Notes: generated from the letters alone by a model not told the origin. DNA of 64,000 bases from Corynebacterium appendicis CIP 107643 (GCF_030408415.1 NZ_CP046976.1:1116001-1180000); one strand, 5' to 3'. Shown: positions 49,058 to 58,900, numbered from the stretch's first letter. Numbers and translations: made by a program.

Positions 49058-49927
49058 GTGACAGAAGACGGACTTTTCAGCGCTTCGGAGACGGAGGTCG
49101 GGCTGACAGGTCGGCCGCTGCGTGAATTCCCGCAGCCGAAGCCCCTGGACAAGCATGGCCCCGCGACGATCATCTCGATGGTCAACCAGAAGGGTGGCGT
49201 GGGCAAGACCACCTCGTCGATCAACTTGGGCGCGTGCCTGGCGGAACAGGGCCGTAAGGTGCTGCTGGTCGACTTGGACCCGCAGGGTGCGCTGTCCGCG
49301 GGCCTGAATATCTCGCACGACGAGGACCAGGTGACGGTCTACGACCTGATGCTGGACAACACCTCGTCCATCCACGCCGCGATCAAGCACACGAATGTCT
49401 CCGGCCTGGATATGGTTCCGGCGAATATCGACTTGTCCGCCGCGGAAATCCAGCTCGTCAACGAGGTAGGACGCGAGCAGACCCTCGGTCGTGCGCTGCG
49501 CCCGGTGCGGGGCGAGTACGACTTCATCATCATCGATTGCCAGCCGTCCCTCGGCCTGCTCACCGTGAACGCATTGGCGTGCTCGCAGGGAGTCATCATC
49601 CCGATGGAGTGCGAGTACTTCTCTCTGCGCGGGCTCGCACTACTCACCGACACGGTGGAGAAGGTGCGCGACCGCATCAATTTCGACCTGGACATCGTGG
49701 GCATCCTGGTGACCATGTTCGACCGCCGCACTACCCACGCGCGCGAGGTCATGGACCGCGTGGTGGAGGTGTTCGGCGACCGCGTCTTCGATACAGTGAT
49801 CACCCGCACCGTCCGCTTCCCGGAGACCTCCGTGGCCGGCGAGCCGATCATCACGTGGGCACCGAATTCGCCCGGCGCGGAGCAGTACCGCAACCTTGCC
49901 CTCGAGGTCATCGAGCGCACCTCGTAA
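49058..49927 (+). CDS. pldP: Orphan ParA-like ATPase (PldP type)
   Basis: 289 residues from GTG 49058, with AAGGAG five bases upstream (the frame extends to 49028). Deviant Walker A is MVNQKGGVGKTTSSINLGA and Walker B is VLLVDLDPQGALS. There is no parB alongside. The same position, upstream of scpA, holds PldP of C. glutamicum, a ParA-like protein implicated in division-site selection. Residues 1-35 precede the ATPase fold and contain a Pro-rich stretch (REFPQPKPLDKHGP). TAAGAT near 48990 could be its -10 element. Confidence 0.9.
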   Translation: MTEDGLFSASETEVGLTGRPLREFPQPKPLDKHGPATIISMVNQKGGVGKTTSSINLGACLAEQGRKVLLVDLDPQGALSAGLNISHDEDQVTVYDLMLDNTSSIHAAIKHTNVSGLDMVPANIDLSAAEIQLVNEVGREQTLGRALRPVRGEYDFIIIDCQPSLGLLTVNALACSQGVIIPMECEYFSLRGLALLTDTVEKVRDRINFDLDIVGILVTMFDRRTTHAREVMDRVVEVFGDRVFDTVITRTVRFPETSVAGEPIITWAPNSPGAEQYRNLALEVIERTS

Positions 49928-49964
49928 ACAGCGCCTGCTGTTGTCGCGTGAGGTTCACTGAGTT

Positions 49965-50813
49965 ATGACCACGGCGAAACCGATCGATTCCAAAGACCCC
50001 GCATACACGGGCCAGGGTTACCAGCCGGAGATCACCGGCTTCACTCTCGTGCTCAATAATTTCGAGGGACCCTACGATCTGTTGCTCAACCTGATCAGCT
50101 CCCGCAAGCTGGACGTCACCGAGGTGGCGCTGGCGGAGGTCACAGACGAGTTCATCGTCTATGTCAAGCAGTTGGGAGAGACAGCGGAGCTAGATGAGAT
50201 CACCGAATTCCTCGTCACCGCGGCGACGCTGCTCAATTTGAAGGCGCAGCGCCTGTTGCCGCGCAACGGTGACGATGACGAAGAGGACCTCGAGCTCCTG
50301 TCCTCCCGCGACCTGTTGTTCGCGCGTCTTCTGCAGTACCGCGCGTACCAGCAGGTGGCCGACCAGTTCGAACGCTGGCAAGCGAGCGCCCGTCGCCGCT
50401 ATCCCCGCGCCGTCGGCATGGAGGAGAGCTTTGCCGACGTCCTGCCTCCAGTGTCGCTCGGGCACACGCCCGGCTCATTCGCCGAGCTCGCCGCGTCCGT
50501 CTTCCGCCCGAAACCACCGGAAGAGGTCCGGGTCGACCACTTGCACACTCAGCCGGTCTCCGTGCCGGAGCAGGCAGGCAAGCTGCTGGACACGCTCAAA
50601 CTCGCCGGTGCGCAGCACTGGCTCACTTTCACCGCGCTCACACGAGACTGCACACGCTCAATGGAGATCGTTGGCCGCTTCCTCGCCGTGCTGGAGCTCT
50701 ACAAGGCCCACGCCATCGACGCCCAACAGGTAGAGGCCCTCGGACAGCTGGATATCTCGTGGACGGGCAAAGACGTCGATCCCGCGGTGGTAGCGGCAGC
50801 GAACTGGGAGTAG
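49965..50813 (+). CDS. scpA: Segregation and condensation protein ScpA
   Basis: 282 residues. The kleisin that bridges the SMC heads. The N-terminal domain begins FTLVLNNFEGPYDLLLNLIS, followed by TEFLVTAATLLNLKAQRLLP. A helical linker (FARLLQYRAYQQVADQFERW) and a C-terminal winged helix (FLAVLELYKAHAIDAQQVEA) complete it. The ATG lies 37 bases after pldP, and scpB follows 11 bases downstream. Confidence 0.94.
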   Translation: MTTAKPIDSKDPAYTGQGYQPEITGFTLVLNNFEGPYDLLLNLISSRKLDVTEVALAEVTDEFIVYVKQLGETAELDEITEFLVTAATLLNLKAQRLLPRNGDDDEEDLELLSSRDLLFARLLQYRAYQQVADQFERWQASARRRYPRAVGMEESFADVLPPVSLGHTPGSFAELAASVFRPKPPEEVRVDHLHTQPVSVPEQAGKLLDTLKLAGAQHWLTFTALTRDCTRSMEIVGRFLAVLELYKAHAIDAQQVEALGQLDISWTGKDVDPAVVAAANWE

Positions 50814-50824
50814 GAGAGAGGCTT

Positions 50825-51424
50825 ATGGGCGATAACGCGCCAACCGAAGAGAAGACAGATCAGTCGCGGCCAGCAGCGCTCCCCATGGTGAGCCAGCTGC
50901 GCTCCCAGATTGAATCGATCCTGTTGGTCATCGACACCCCGGCGTTGGCGGCGGATATTGCGGGCGCATTGAATGCGGGAGAGCAGGACGTCACTGCGTG
51001 CCTGCAAGAGTGGGCGGACGAGCTCGACGAGCGCGGCTCGGGCATGGACCTGCGCGAGACTTCCGAGGGCTGGCGCCTGTACACGCGGAACGGTAACGCG
51101 GATGCCGTGGAGGCATTTCTCGTCGATGGAACGCACACCAAGCTCAGCCGCGCCGCAATGGAGACTCTCGCCGTGGTCGCGTACCGTCAGCCGGTCACGC
51201 GCGCGCAGGTCGCCGCCGTCCGCGGCGTGAACGTCGACGGCGTCATGCGGACGCTGACCCTGCGTGGACTCATCGCGGAAGTCGATCCAGACGAGGCGAC
51301 GGGAGCCCACCGCTACATCACCACTGAACTGTTCTTGGAGCAGCTCGGCATCGATTCACTCGACCGTCTTCCGGACTTGGCGCCGCTGCTTCCGGAAGTC
51401 GATTCCATCGAGGAGAGCTGGTAG
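50825..51424 (+). CDS. scpB: Segregation and condensation protein ScpB
   Basis: 199 residues from ATG 50825 (AGGAGAGG upstream); the open frame to 50759 overlaps scpA. Two winged helices: LRSQIESILLVIDTPALAAD and LSRAAMETLAVVAYRQPVTR, then IRGVNVDGV-like RGVNVDGVMRTLTLRGLI. It binds ScpA and completes the SMC complex. It ends LDRLPDLAPLLPEVDSIEE, the conserved C-terminus. Confidence 0.94.
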   Translation: MGDNAPTEEKTDQSRPAALPMVSQLRSQIESILLVIDTPALAADIAGALNAGEQDVTACLQEWADELDERGSGMDLRETSEGWRLYTRNGNADAVEAFLVDGTHTKLSRAAMETLAVVAYRQPVTRAQVAAVRGVNVDGVMRTLTLRGLIAEVDPDEATGAHRYITTELFLEQLGIDSLDRLPDLAPLLPEVDSIEESW

Positions 51425-51435
51425 TTTAGGGAGCC

Positions 51436-52452
51436 ATGACTCCACCCGCTCGCCGAGAAGGCACACCGGACACAACCAAGGACGAGAAGTTCTATCTCTC
51501 CAACGCGAAACCCGCAAAGCACCAGAACGTCAGCCTGAGCAAACGGCGCGAGAACGCCGAGAAAAACGCAGAAGAAGCCGCTGACGAAAACCAGGAACCG
51601 CATCCGCTCGCCGATAACTGGTGGGACGAGCGCGAAGATCCCGTCGCCCCGCTGGGCAAAGCTATCGAGGACGGCGATGAGGACGGTAGGTCCCGCCGCG
51701 CCCCGAAGCGAAAAGCTAACGAGGGGATCCGCCTGCAGAAGGTTCTCGCGCAGGCAGGTGTGGCATCCCGCCGCCACTCCGAGGTGATGATCGACGAGGG
51801 CCGCATCGAGGTCAACGGAAAGATCATCCGTAAGCAGGGCGTGCGCGTGGACCCGAACGTGGACATCATCCGCGTCGACGGTGTGCGCGTGAACGTCAGC
51901 GAGGAGCACCAGTACTTCGCGCTGAATAAGCCCCGAGGCATGCACACCACCATGGAAGACGACCTGGGCCGCCCGTGCGTGGGCGACCTGGTCGCCGACC
52001 GCATCGTGTCGGGCCAGCGCTTGTTCCACGTCGGCCGTCTCGATGCCGACACCGAGGGCTTGCTGCTGCTCACCAACGACGGCGAGTTGGCCAACCGGCT
52101 CATGCACCCGAAGTACGAGGTGGCTAAGACATACCTGGCCACTGTCCTCGGAGAAGCGAAGCCTGCGCTCGTCCGCGAGCTGAAAAAGGGCATCGAGCTC
52201 GACGACGGCATTGCCAAGGCCGACTACGCGCAGATCGTGGACACATACCAGGGGCAGTCACTGGTCCGACTTGAGATCCATGAGGGACGCAAGCACGTGG
52301 TGCGCCGCATGCTCAAGACGGCCGGTTTTCCGGTGCAGCGCCTCGTGCGCACGAAAATTCACACGGTCCAGCTCGGCGAACTCAAACCCGGTGCAATGCG
52401 CGCCCTGAACGATTCCGAGCTCACGGCGCTTTACAAGGCGGTGGATATGTAA
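51436..52452 (+). CDS. rluB: Pseudouridine synthase, RluB type
   Basis: 338 residues. Residues 1-90 are a charged, low-complexity extension. An S4 domain follows (GIRLQKVLAQAGVASRRHSE), then the catalytic domain with GRLDADTEGLLLLTNDGELA (catalytic Asp in RLD), LMHPKYEVAKTYLA and EGRKHVVRRMLKTAGF. It modifies U in 23S rRNA. The N-terminal extension is longer than in E. coli RluB. AGGGAG precedes the ATG, and the stop shares one base with the cmk ATG. Confidence 0.93.
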   Translation: MTPPARREGTPDTTKDEKFYLSNAKPAKHQNVSLSKRRENAEKNAEEAADENQEPHPLADNWWDEREDPVAPLGKAIEDGDEDGRSRRAPKRKANEGIRLQKVLAQAGVASRRHSEVMIDEGRIEVNGKIIRKQGVRVDPNVDIIRVDGVRVNVSEEHQYFALNKPRGMHTTMEDDLGRPCVGDLVADRIVSGQRLFHVGRLDADTEGLLLLTNDGELANRLMHPKYEVAKTYLATVLGEAKPALVRELKKGIELDDGIAKADYAQIVDTYQGQSLVRLEIHEGRKHVVRRMLKTAGFPVQRLVRTKIHTVQLGELKPGAMRALNDSELTALYKAVDM

Positions 52453-53177
52453 TGGCTGGCACTGATAACGCCAACAACACCAAGGCCCTGTCCAATATGC
52501 CCGACGGCGGGCTGGTCCTCGCTGTCGACGGACCGTCCGGCACCGGCAAGTCGACGACGTGCCGCGCGCTCGCGAAGCAGCTGGACGCGAAGTACGTCGA
52601 TACCGGCGCAATGTACCGCGTGGCCACGCTCGCCGTGCTCCGCGCGGGCATCGACCCGGGCAACACCGACGCCGTCATCGATGCCACGCGCGATCTTCCG
52701 CTGGAGATTTCCGACGACCCGGATTCCACCGAGGTCATTCTCGACGGTGAGAATGTCGCGGGCGAGATCCGCGGCCGTGAGGTCACCCAGAATGTCTCGG
52801 CCGTCTCCGCCATCCCGGAGGTCCGCACCAACCTGGTCGAGCTGCAGCGTAAGCTCGCGCGTGAAGCGCACCGCGCGATCGTCGAGGGCCGCGATATCGG
52901 CACCGTGGTGCTTGTCGACGCCCCGGCCAAGGCCTTCCTCACCGCCTCCCCGGAGGTTAGGGCCACGCGCCGCTACAACCAGGACATCGCAGCCGGCCGC
53001 GACGCCGATTACGACACTGTGCTGGCCGATGTGATCCGCCGTGACGAGCTCGACTCCTCGCGCGCGACCAGCCCGCTGCGCCCGGCGGACGACGCGAAGA
53101 TCATCGACACCTCCGAGATGGACAAAGTCGAGGTCCTAGGCGCGTTGATCTCCCTGATCGAAAGGAGCGCGCGATGA
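52452..53177 (+). CDS. cmk: Cytidylate kinase
   Basis: 241 residues. It phosphorylates CMP and dCMP. The P-loop is [19 protein letters not shown] (about 20-38). [16 protein letters not shown] follows, then [20 protein letters not shown] and [19 protein letters not shown]. Residues 1-15 are a short, variable extension. It overlaps rluB by one base and der by four bases, so the three are translationally coupled. Confidence 0.96.
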   Translation: MAGTDNANNTKALSNMPDGGLVLAVDGPSGTGKSTTCRALAKQLDAKYVDTGAMYRVATLAVLRAGIDPGNTDAVIDATRDLPLEISDDPDSTEVILDGENVAGEIRGREVTQNVSAVSAIPEVRTNLVELQRKLAREAHRAIVEGRDIGTVVLVDAPAKAFLTASPEVRATRRYNQDIAAGRDADYDTVLADVIRRDELDSSRATSPLRPADDAKIIDTSEMDKVEVLGALISLIERSAR

Positions 53178-54841
53178 CGGAGCAGAACGAACAAAACCGG
53201 CCGCGCGACGAGCGCGGCGCGAACACCGAGCCTGAAACCGAGTTCCAGTACACCCAGTTCAACCCCGCGGACTACGCCGGCGAGGTCGTCTCCGAGTACG
53301 AGGCGTACGAGCAGGCCTACGAAGCCGATATCGACGAGGAATTCGGCGACGAATTCGAGGGCTTCGACGGCGAGAACTACGGTGAGTCCGAATTCGGCCC
53401 CGCGGAATTCGGCGACGATGAAGAGCACGACTCCGACTCGGAAGACCACGAGTACACCGACGAGGAGTGGGAGGAGATCGGACAGGCCTTCGGCATCAAC
53501 CCCGACGGCCACATCGAGGAGGCCCTGCCGACCGTCGCGATCGTCGGCCGGCCCAACGTGGGCAAGTCCACTCTGGTCAACCGTTTCCTCGGCCGCCGCG
53601 AAGCCGTCGTCGAGGACCACCCGGGTGTCACGCGCGACCGCGTGAGCTACCTCGCCGACTGGAACGGCCAGCGCTTCTGGGTGCAGGACACCGGCGGCTG
53701 GGACCCGGATGCCAAGGGGATCCACGCGTCCATTGCGCACCAGTCTGAGGCGGCGATGGACGACGCCGACGTCATCGTCATGGTCGTCGACGCGCACGTC
53801 GGTGTCACCGACTCCGACGCGTTCATGGCCCGCAACCTGCAGCGCTCCGACGTTCCGGTGTTGCTGGTGGCCAATAAATTCGAGTCCGAGTCCCAGTGGG
53901 GCGACGTCGCCGAGTTCTACTCGCTCGGCCTGGGCGACCCATGGCCGGTCTCCGCGCTCCACGGCCGGGGCGGCGCCGATGTTCTCGACGAGATCGTCAA
54001 GGTCTTCCCCGAGATGCCGAAGGCCGCGAGCTCGATCACCGAGGGACCGCGCCGCATCGCGCTCGTCGGCAAGCCGAATGTGGGCAAGTCCAGCCTGCTG
54101 AACAAGCTCTCCAAGTCGAAGCGTGCCGTCGTGGACAACGTCGCCGGAACCACCGTCGACCCGGTGGACGAGCTGATCCAGCTCGACCGGCGTCTGTGGC
54201 GCTTCATCGACACCGCGGGCCTGCGCAAGAAGGTCAAGAACGCCACGGGGCACGAGTACTACGCGTCGCTGCGCACACGCGGCACCATCGATGCCGCCGA
54301 GGTCTGCGTCGTGCTTATCGACGCCTCCCAGGAGATCACCGAGCAGGACCAGCGCGTGATTTCCATGGTCCTCGAGGCGGGCAAGGCGATGGTCATCGCC
54401 TTCAACAAGTGGGACCTCATGGACGAGGACCGGCGCTACTACTTCGACCGCGAATTCGACCTGCAGCTCAACCAGCTGCCGTGGGTGTCTAAGATCAATA
54501 TCTCCGCCGAGACGGGCCGCGGCCTGCACCGTCTCGAAAAGGAAATGATCACCGCCCTGGAGAACTGGGACAAGCGCATCTCCACCGGCCAGCTGAACAA
54601 CTGGATGCGCGAGGCGATCGCGGCGAACCCGCCGCCGATGAAGAACAACCGCCTGCCGAAGGTCCTGTTCGCCACCATGGTGAGCACCCGGCCTCCGACA
54701 ATTGTTTTGTTCACCACCGGATTCCTCGACGGCAGCTACCGCCGCTACCTGGAGCGCAAATTCCGCGAGCAGTTCGGCTACCATGGCACGCCCGTGCGCT
54801 TCGCCGTCCGCGTGCGCGAGCGTAACCCGCGCCGCCGCTAG
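53174..54841 (+). CDS. der: GTPase Der (EngA) with long acidic N-terminal extension
   Basis: 555 residues. A ribosome-assembly GTPase with two G domains and a C-terminal KH-like domain. G1 loops are [15 protein letters not shown] (about residue 125) and [15 protein letters not shown] (about 297). Base-recognition motifs are NKFE and NKWD. The KH domain ends the chain ([15 protein letters not shown]). Residues 1-110, before the first G domain, are very rich in Glu, Asp, Phe and Tyr and are absent from the ~440-490-residue classical enzymes. ATGA overlap couples it to cmk. Confidence 0.95.
   Translation: MTEQNEQNRPRDERGANTEPETEFQYTQFNPADYAGEVVSEYEAYEQAYEADIDEEFGDEFEGFDGENYGESEFGPAEFGDDEEHDSDSEDHEYTDEEWEEIGQAFGINPDGHIEEALPTVAIVGRPNVGKSTLVNRFLGRREAVVEDHPGVTRDRVSYLADWNGQRFWVQDTGGWDPDAKGIHASIAHQSEAAMDDADVIVMVVDAHVGVTDSDAFMARNLQRSDVPVLLVANKFESESQWGDVAEFYSLGLGDPWPVSALHGRGGADVLDEIVKVFPEMPKAASSITEGPRRIALVGKPNVGKSSLLNKLSKSKRAVVDNVAGTTVDPVDELIQLDRRLWRFIDTAGLRKKVKNATGHEYYASLRTRGTIDAAEVCVVLIDASQEITEQDQRVISMVLEAGKAMVIAFNKWDLMDEDRRYYFDREFDLQLNQLPWVSKINISAETGRGLHRLEKEMITALENWDKRISTGQLNNWMREAIAANPPPMKNNRLPKVLFATMVSTRPPTIVLFTTGFLDGSYRRYLERKFREQFGYHGTPVRFAVRVRERNPRRR
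54313..54323 (+). repeat. GCTTATCGACG motif, copy 17
   Basis: Within der, in the second G domain, read as CTT-ATC-GAC. Confidence 0.85.
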
Positions 54842-54874
54842 GACACGCACCGACGAGGAAAGGACGCACGCCCG

Positions 54875-55630
54875 ATGCCCGACAAGGCCGACCTGAGCCG
54901 AAGCCGCAGGTTCGCACGCACCGTGACGGTGGACGGCATCGAGCGGTCCTACCAGTGCTCAGTGCCCGCATCCCTTTGCGAGGGTGCCGGCGGAGACTCT
55001 GCTGAGCCTGTGCCGGTCATCCTCGCGGTCCACGGCAAGGGCGATAACGGCCTCGACTTCCTCATCGGCACCGATCTGGGCACCGCCGACGCCGTTGTCG
55101 CCGCGCCCACCGGCCAGGGCCTAGCATGGAGCCCCGCGCCGTACGCCGTGACCACGATCGAGGAAGACACAGCGCTGATCGATGCCGTCGTCGCCGACAT
55201 TACTGCCACCTATCCCGTCGATCGAGACCGTATCTACCTCGCCGGATTCTCCAACGGCGGCGGATTCGTCGTCGAGCTCGCGGTCAATGCGCCGGAGGCA
55301 TACGCCGGCGTGGCGACCGTGGCCGGTGCGATCCGCACCGACATCGAGACGATTGAGTCCGGCGCGCCGATCGACTACCTGAATATCCACGGAACCTGGG
55401 ACGATGTCGTGCCGTACGGCGGCCAGGACCGCGGCTCCCTCGGCCTGATTCGGCCGGCCCAGGAGATCACCGACGCGTTCCGCGGTCGCAATGGGGGCCA
55501 CGCCCGCGCCGACCACATTCCGGTGGAAGGCATGGGCCACGAATGGCCGGCCGGCGTGTGGGCGCAACACCGCGGCATCGATGTCACCGAGACGGTCCTC
55601 GACTTCTTCGGCATCCCCACGCTCGACTGA
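54875..55630 (+). CDS. Alpha/beta hydrolase, PHB-depolymerase/LpqC-like esterase
   Basis: 251 residues. The nucleophile elbow is GFSNGGG (Ser about residue 124) after IYLA. The oxyanion region is VILAVHGKGDNGLDF. The Asp lies near IHGTWDDVVPYGG and the His near GMGHEWPAGVW. The fold matches the esterase_PHB/LpqC group, which cleaves polyesters or feruloyl-type esters; the substrate here is unknown. No signal peptide, so probably cytoplasmic. It follows der by 33 bases and may be co-transcribed. A paralogue is at 56610. Confidence 0.82.
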   Translation: MPDKADLSRSRRFARTVTVDGIERSYQCSVPASLCEGAGGDSAEPVPVILAVHGKGDNGLDFLIGTDLGTADAVVAAPTGQGLAWSPAPYAVTTIEEDTALIDAVVADITATYPVDRDRIYLAGFSNGGGFVVELAVNAPEAYAGVATVAGAIRTDIETIESGAPIDYLNIHGTWDDVVPYGGQDRGSLGLIRPAQEITDAFRGRNGGHARADHIPVEGMGHEWPAGVWAQHRGIDVTETVLDFFGIPTLD

Positions 55631-55668
55631 CCGCGGAAGACAACGGCGGCTACCAGAGCTACCGGAGG

Positions 55669-56457
55669 CTAGCGGCGGTAAAGGAAAGCGTCGGTGCGGT
55701 AGGGAAGCGGGATCGGCTGGCCTTCGTCGAAACCAAGCCGCTCGTAGAGGTACCAGCGCAGATTCTCGGTCACTTTGGCGCGCGTCGTGTCGCTGGCGCG
55801 GAGCCAATAGGAACGGGTGCGGGCCAACGCGAAGAGATGCTCGGGCGTGACGGGTTGGAACCAGCGCATGCGGAGCTCGTCGATAAGCGTCCACGGCGCA
55901 CTGACAGCGGGGTAGAAGCCTTCGCGGTGCACGTCGCCTGAGTGGCTGATGCGCGACAGGCGCAGCACCCACGGGTGGGAGACGTCGAGCGTGTTCCAGC
56001 ACAGCATCAGCGATCCGCCGTCGGCGACGACCCTATCCGCTTCGGCGCTCGCTGCTGCCGTGTCCACCCAGTGCCACGTCTGCGCGCTGACATAGGCGTC
56101 GACGGTGTCATCCGCAAGACCGGTCGCCTCCGCTGTGGCTCGCCACACCAGGGTGTCCGGATGGCGGGCGCGCAGCACCTTGAGCATGTTCTGGGAGGGG
56201 TCAAGAGCGAAGATCTCGCGGCCAGGTTTGATCAGCGTGGAGGTGAGTTTTCCGGTGCCGGCGCCGACGTCGATAAGCGAATGGGCGCTACCGACGAGTT
56301 CTGCGACCTTATCTGGATACGTTGGGCGCACGTCGTCGTAATCGTCGGATCCGGACGTGAACGCGCCCGCGGTGTACACGCGTGCGGCGGCGCTGGCGAA
56401 GCCCGGCGATTCTTTGCCGCTGGGGGTGAAATGTCGCGGCTCCGGGTGCGTGTCCAT
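55669..56457 (-). CDS. Class I SAM-dependent methyltransferase
   Basis: 262 residues from ATG 56457. The SAM loop is LIDVGAGTGKLT (about residue 65), followed by FALDPSQNMLKVLR and a DAYVSAQTWHWVD segment typical of Methyltransf_11 proteins. An N-terminal YDDVRPTYP motif is common in this group. Substrate unknown. It is antiparallel to both neighbouring esterases. Two GCTTATCGACG copies lie within it, one of them in the codons just before the SAM loop. Confidence 0.85.
   Translation of the reverse strand: MDTHPEPRHFTPSGKESPGFASAAARVYTAGAFTSGSDDYDDVRPTYPDKVAELVGSAHSLIDVGAGTGKLTSTLIKPGREIFALDPSQNMLKVLRARHPDTLVWRATAEATGLADDTVDAYVSAQTWHWVDTAAASAEADRVVADGGSLMLCWNTLDVSHPWVLRLSRISHSGDVHREGFYPAVSAPWTLIDELRMRWFQPVTPEHLFALARTRSYWLRASDTTRAKVTENLRWYLYERLGFDEGQPIPLPYRTDAFLYRR
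55878..55888 (-). repeat. GCTTATCGACG motif, copy 18
   Basis: Within the methyltransferase gene (minus strand), read as CTT-ATC-GAC. Confidence 0.85.
56268..56278 (-). repeat. GCTTATCGACG motif, copy 19
   Basis: Second copy in the methyltransferase gene, same orientation as copy 18, read as CTT-ATC-GAC just before the SAM-binding loop. Confidence 0.85.
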
Positions 56458-56609
56458 GTCGTGAAATCTACCTGCTTGCGCGTGGCGGGTGAATTCACTG
56501 TGAACGCGTGCGGCGCGCATCGCGAAAAACACTCTTGGCTTATACGATGGCGTAGGTTGGCCAGCGAGCCCCTCCAATCACCCCCGCATTGATCGCTAGC
56601 GACCGAAGG

Positions 56610-57581
56610 ATGACTCCCACTCCCGTGAAACGCCGTATCCGCCCAGCTGCCGCTTTCGCGGTGGCCCTGCTTTCGATCTCGGCGCTCGGCGCATGCGGGG
56701 AGAAAAAGGAAGACCTCCAGGTCACGGACGCAGCAAACGAAGCGCGTGAGGAGTTGGCCGAAGTCGAGGCGGATTTCTCCGGCGACCCGAGCACTTTCGC
56801 GCAGACCACAACGATCGGTTCCCGTGAACGCGAGTACATGGTGACCACGCCGCCGAATGTCGAGGAACGCGAGAACTTGCCGCTGATCTTCGTCTTCCAC
56901 GGCTACAAAATGACCGACGACTCCATGCGCCGGATCACGGAGATGAATAAGGCGAACGCCGTGGTCGTGTACATGCAGGGCGTCAACACCGCGTGGGCTC
57001 CAGCGCCGTACGCGACAACATCCGGTGACGAGGACCTCGCGTTCTTCGATGCGGTGCGTCGGGAGATGCTGGACAAATACCCCGTGAACCCGGCGCGGGT
57101 CTTCGCCGCTGGACACTCGAACGGCGGCGGATTCGCGGCATATACGGCCTGCCACCGGTCCCACCAGCTCACTGGCATTGCCACGGTGTCCGCCGCCTAC
57201 TACGACGAGGTCTTCGAGGATTGCGCGCCGATCCCGACAAAGCAAATCGACTTCCACGGCACCAAGGACAACACCATCAAATACGACGGCGGCGTGCGCC
57301 ACGGCGCCGACTACATGCCCGTGAGTCAAGTGATGGAGAAAGCCGCCGAGCGCAACCACTGCGCGCCTGAGCCGAATGTTGCGGAGTACTCGCGACCTGG
57401 CGAGGAATTCATCTGGCAGCGGTGCGACGCCGCTTTGCGCCATTACCGCTTGGATGGCAGCACCCACATCTGGCCGGGAGCCGACGGCGACAAGGGGCCG
57501 GGGGAGAACACCGCCGACGACTTCGCCACCCGCGAGATCCTCGACTTTTTCGGTGTGTCCTACCGCGACACGCTGGGGTAG
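56610..57581 (+). CDS. Secreted esterase lipoprotein, PHB-depolymerase/LpqC-like
   Basis: 323 residues from ATG 56610; TTG 56589 and GTG 56625 are in frame. A signal peptide (KRRIRPAAAFAVALLSISAL) ends in lipobox LGAC, so the enzyme is anchored to the outer face of the membrane. The catalytic part has LIFVFHGYKMTDDSMRR, the elbow GHSNGGGFA and an IDFHGTKDN Asp region; the final His is in STHIWPG. It shares the TAWAPAPYATT-like and NGGGF segments with the hydrolase at 54875, so the two are paralogues. Its last 22 bases overlap the convergent DUF418 gene. Confidence 0.83.
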   Translation: MTPTPVKRRIRPAAAFAVALLSISALGACGEKKEDLQVTDAANEAREELAEVEADFSGDPSTFAQTTTIGSREREYMVTTPPNVEERENLPLIFVFHGYKMTDDSMRRITEMNKANAVVVYMQGVNTAWAPAPYATTSGDEDLAFFDAVRREMLDKYPVNPARVFAAGHSNGGGFAAYTACHRSHQLTGIATVSAAYYDEVFEDCAPIPTKQIDFHGTKDNTIKYDGGVRHGADYMPVSQVMEKAAERNHCAPEPNVAEYSRPGEEFIWQRCDAALRHYRLDGSTHIWPGADGDKGPGENTADDFATREILDFFGVSYRDTLG

Positions 57582-58900
57582 GGTGCCGGCAGCGCGACCT
57601 GCCAGGTGCCGTCCACTTTCTGCTTGTAGCCCGTCTTGATCCGCTCAGGGCCTCGCTCGAGTTCTTTGTGCGTGAGCTCGTAGTGCTGCGGCAGTCCGTT
57701 CTTCCCGTAGGACATCGTGCGGTGGAGTTTCTCGAACGGACCTGGCATGCCGCGGCGTTCCATCAGCCATGTGACCAGAAGGGTCACCAGCCACACAGCC
57801 GTGGCGAAGATCATTTGCCCGGCGATGGGCCATCCGTGCCCGGTATTGAGCAGGAAGACGGCGGTGACGGGGAACAGGATGATGGTCTGCCCGAGGTAGC
57901 CCGTCATCGAACGCTTGCCCAGGGCATTGAATGCGCTGAGCCATTCCGGGATCGGCTCGCCGTGAGCGATGCGGCGCTGGATCGGGCGCATCGCCAACAT
58001 CACCGCCGCGAGGATGCCCGGTCCGGTGAGGCGGCCGAAGGCTTGATTGAGAATAGCGAAGCCTGGCTCCCATTCGTATGGAAGCACACCCACCGACGAC
58101 AGGCCGAACGGGATGCCGACAAACAGGATGACGAGCAGCGTGACGACCACCCAGCTCCAGAGACGTGTGGCGTACCTATCGACGTCCTCCATGACGCGCT
58201 CCCGGCCCCACACGAAGCCGAGGAGAATCATGGGCAAGATCGAGATCGTCGGAAACGCAATTCCCTGCAAGGTTTCCAAGCCCCTGTGGATCTGCTCCGC
58301 GTAGGTGGCGCTGACCTCCCCGTAGAACATATCCATGGTGAGCGTTGGTGCCCCTGGCCCCTCGATGAAGATCATGAGCGCTCCTAGCGCACACCACGCG
58401 CACCACAAGCCGAGCATGATGCCCGCAATGATTCTCAGCATCCTGTCGCTGCAACCGATGAGCAAGGCGGTGATCATGCCGCAGATGCCGTAGGCGGTGA
58501 GGATATCGCCGGGGAAGAAGAAGATCAGGTGGACGACACCGAAACACAAGAGGAAGAAATAACGCTTGGCGATCACCTTCTTCGCCGCGCGGTTGGTGAA
58601 ACCGCGCCGCCACAGGCTGCCCAAGATCATGCCGATGCCCACACCCAGCAACACGGAGAACATCGACAACCCGCGCACGTGGACGAACATCGCCTGAAAA
58701 ACGATCAGGATCTTGTCGAGCATGCTCGGATCAGACCCCGTGCCGCCGAAGAAGCCCGAGTGCGCCGCGTCCTGGGTGGCGAGCCAGTTCGTCGGCACAT
58801 TCGCAATCACAATGCCGAGCAGCGCCAGCCCTCGCGCCACATCGGGTGCGACGTAGCGCGCCTTGTTCAACCTCGCGCCTTGCTGCGTCCGGGTAACCAT
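57560..58900 (-). CDS. DUF418-family membrane protein
   Basis: 446 residues from ATG 58900 (AGGAAGGA seven bases upstream); ATG 58918 lacks such a site. About ten membrane helices start after RYVAPDVARGLALLGIVIAN, the family's N-terminal signature. The C-terminal DUF418 domain is seen in NALGKRSMTGYLGQTIIL. Such proteins are thought to move or modify lipids or other small molecules, but no function is established. Its 3' end overlaps the esterase gene at 56610 in convergent orientation. Confidence 0.86.
   Translation of the reverse strand: MVTRTQQGARLNKARYVAPDVARGLALLGIVIANVPTNWLATQDAAHSGFFGGTGSDPSMLDKILIVFQAMFVHVRGLSMFSVLLGVGIGMILGSLWRRGFTNRAAKKVIAKRYFFLLCFGVVHLIFFFPGDILTAYGICGMITALLIGCSDRMLRIIAGIMLGLWCAWCALGALMIFIEGPGAPTLTMDMFYGEVSATYAEQIHRGLETLQGIAFPTISILPMILLGFVWGRERVMEDVDRYATRLWSWVVVTLLVILFVGIPFGLSSVGVLPYEWEPGFAILNQAFGRLTGPGILAAVMLAMRPIQRRIAHGEPIPEWLSAFNALGKRSMTGYLGQTIILFPVTAVFLLNTGHGWPIAGQMIFATAVWLVTLLVTWLMERRGMPGPFEKLHRTMSYGKNGLPQHYELTHKELERGPERIKTGYKQKVDGTWQVALPAPYPSVSR

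Noticed and set aside
53009..54850. 613-codon minus-strand ORF opposite der
   Set aside because: Der has both G domains intact on the plus strand; the antisense translation is Val/Asp/Leu-rich shadow sequence.
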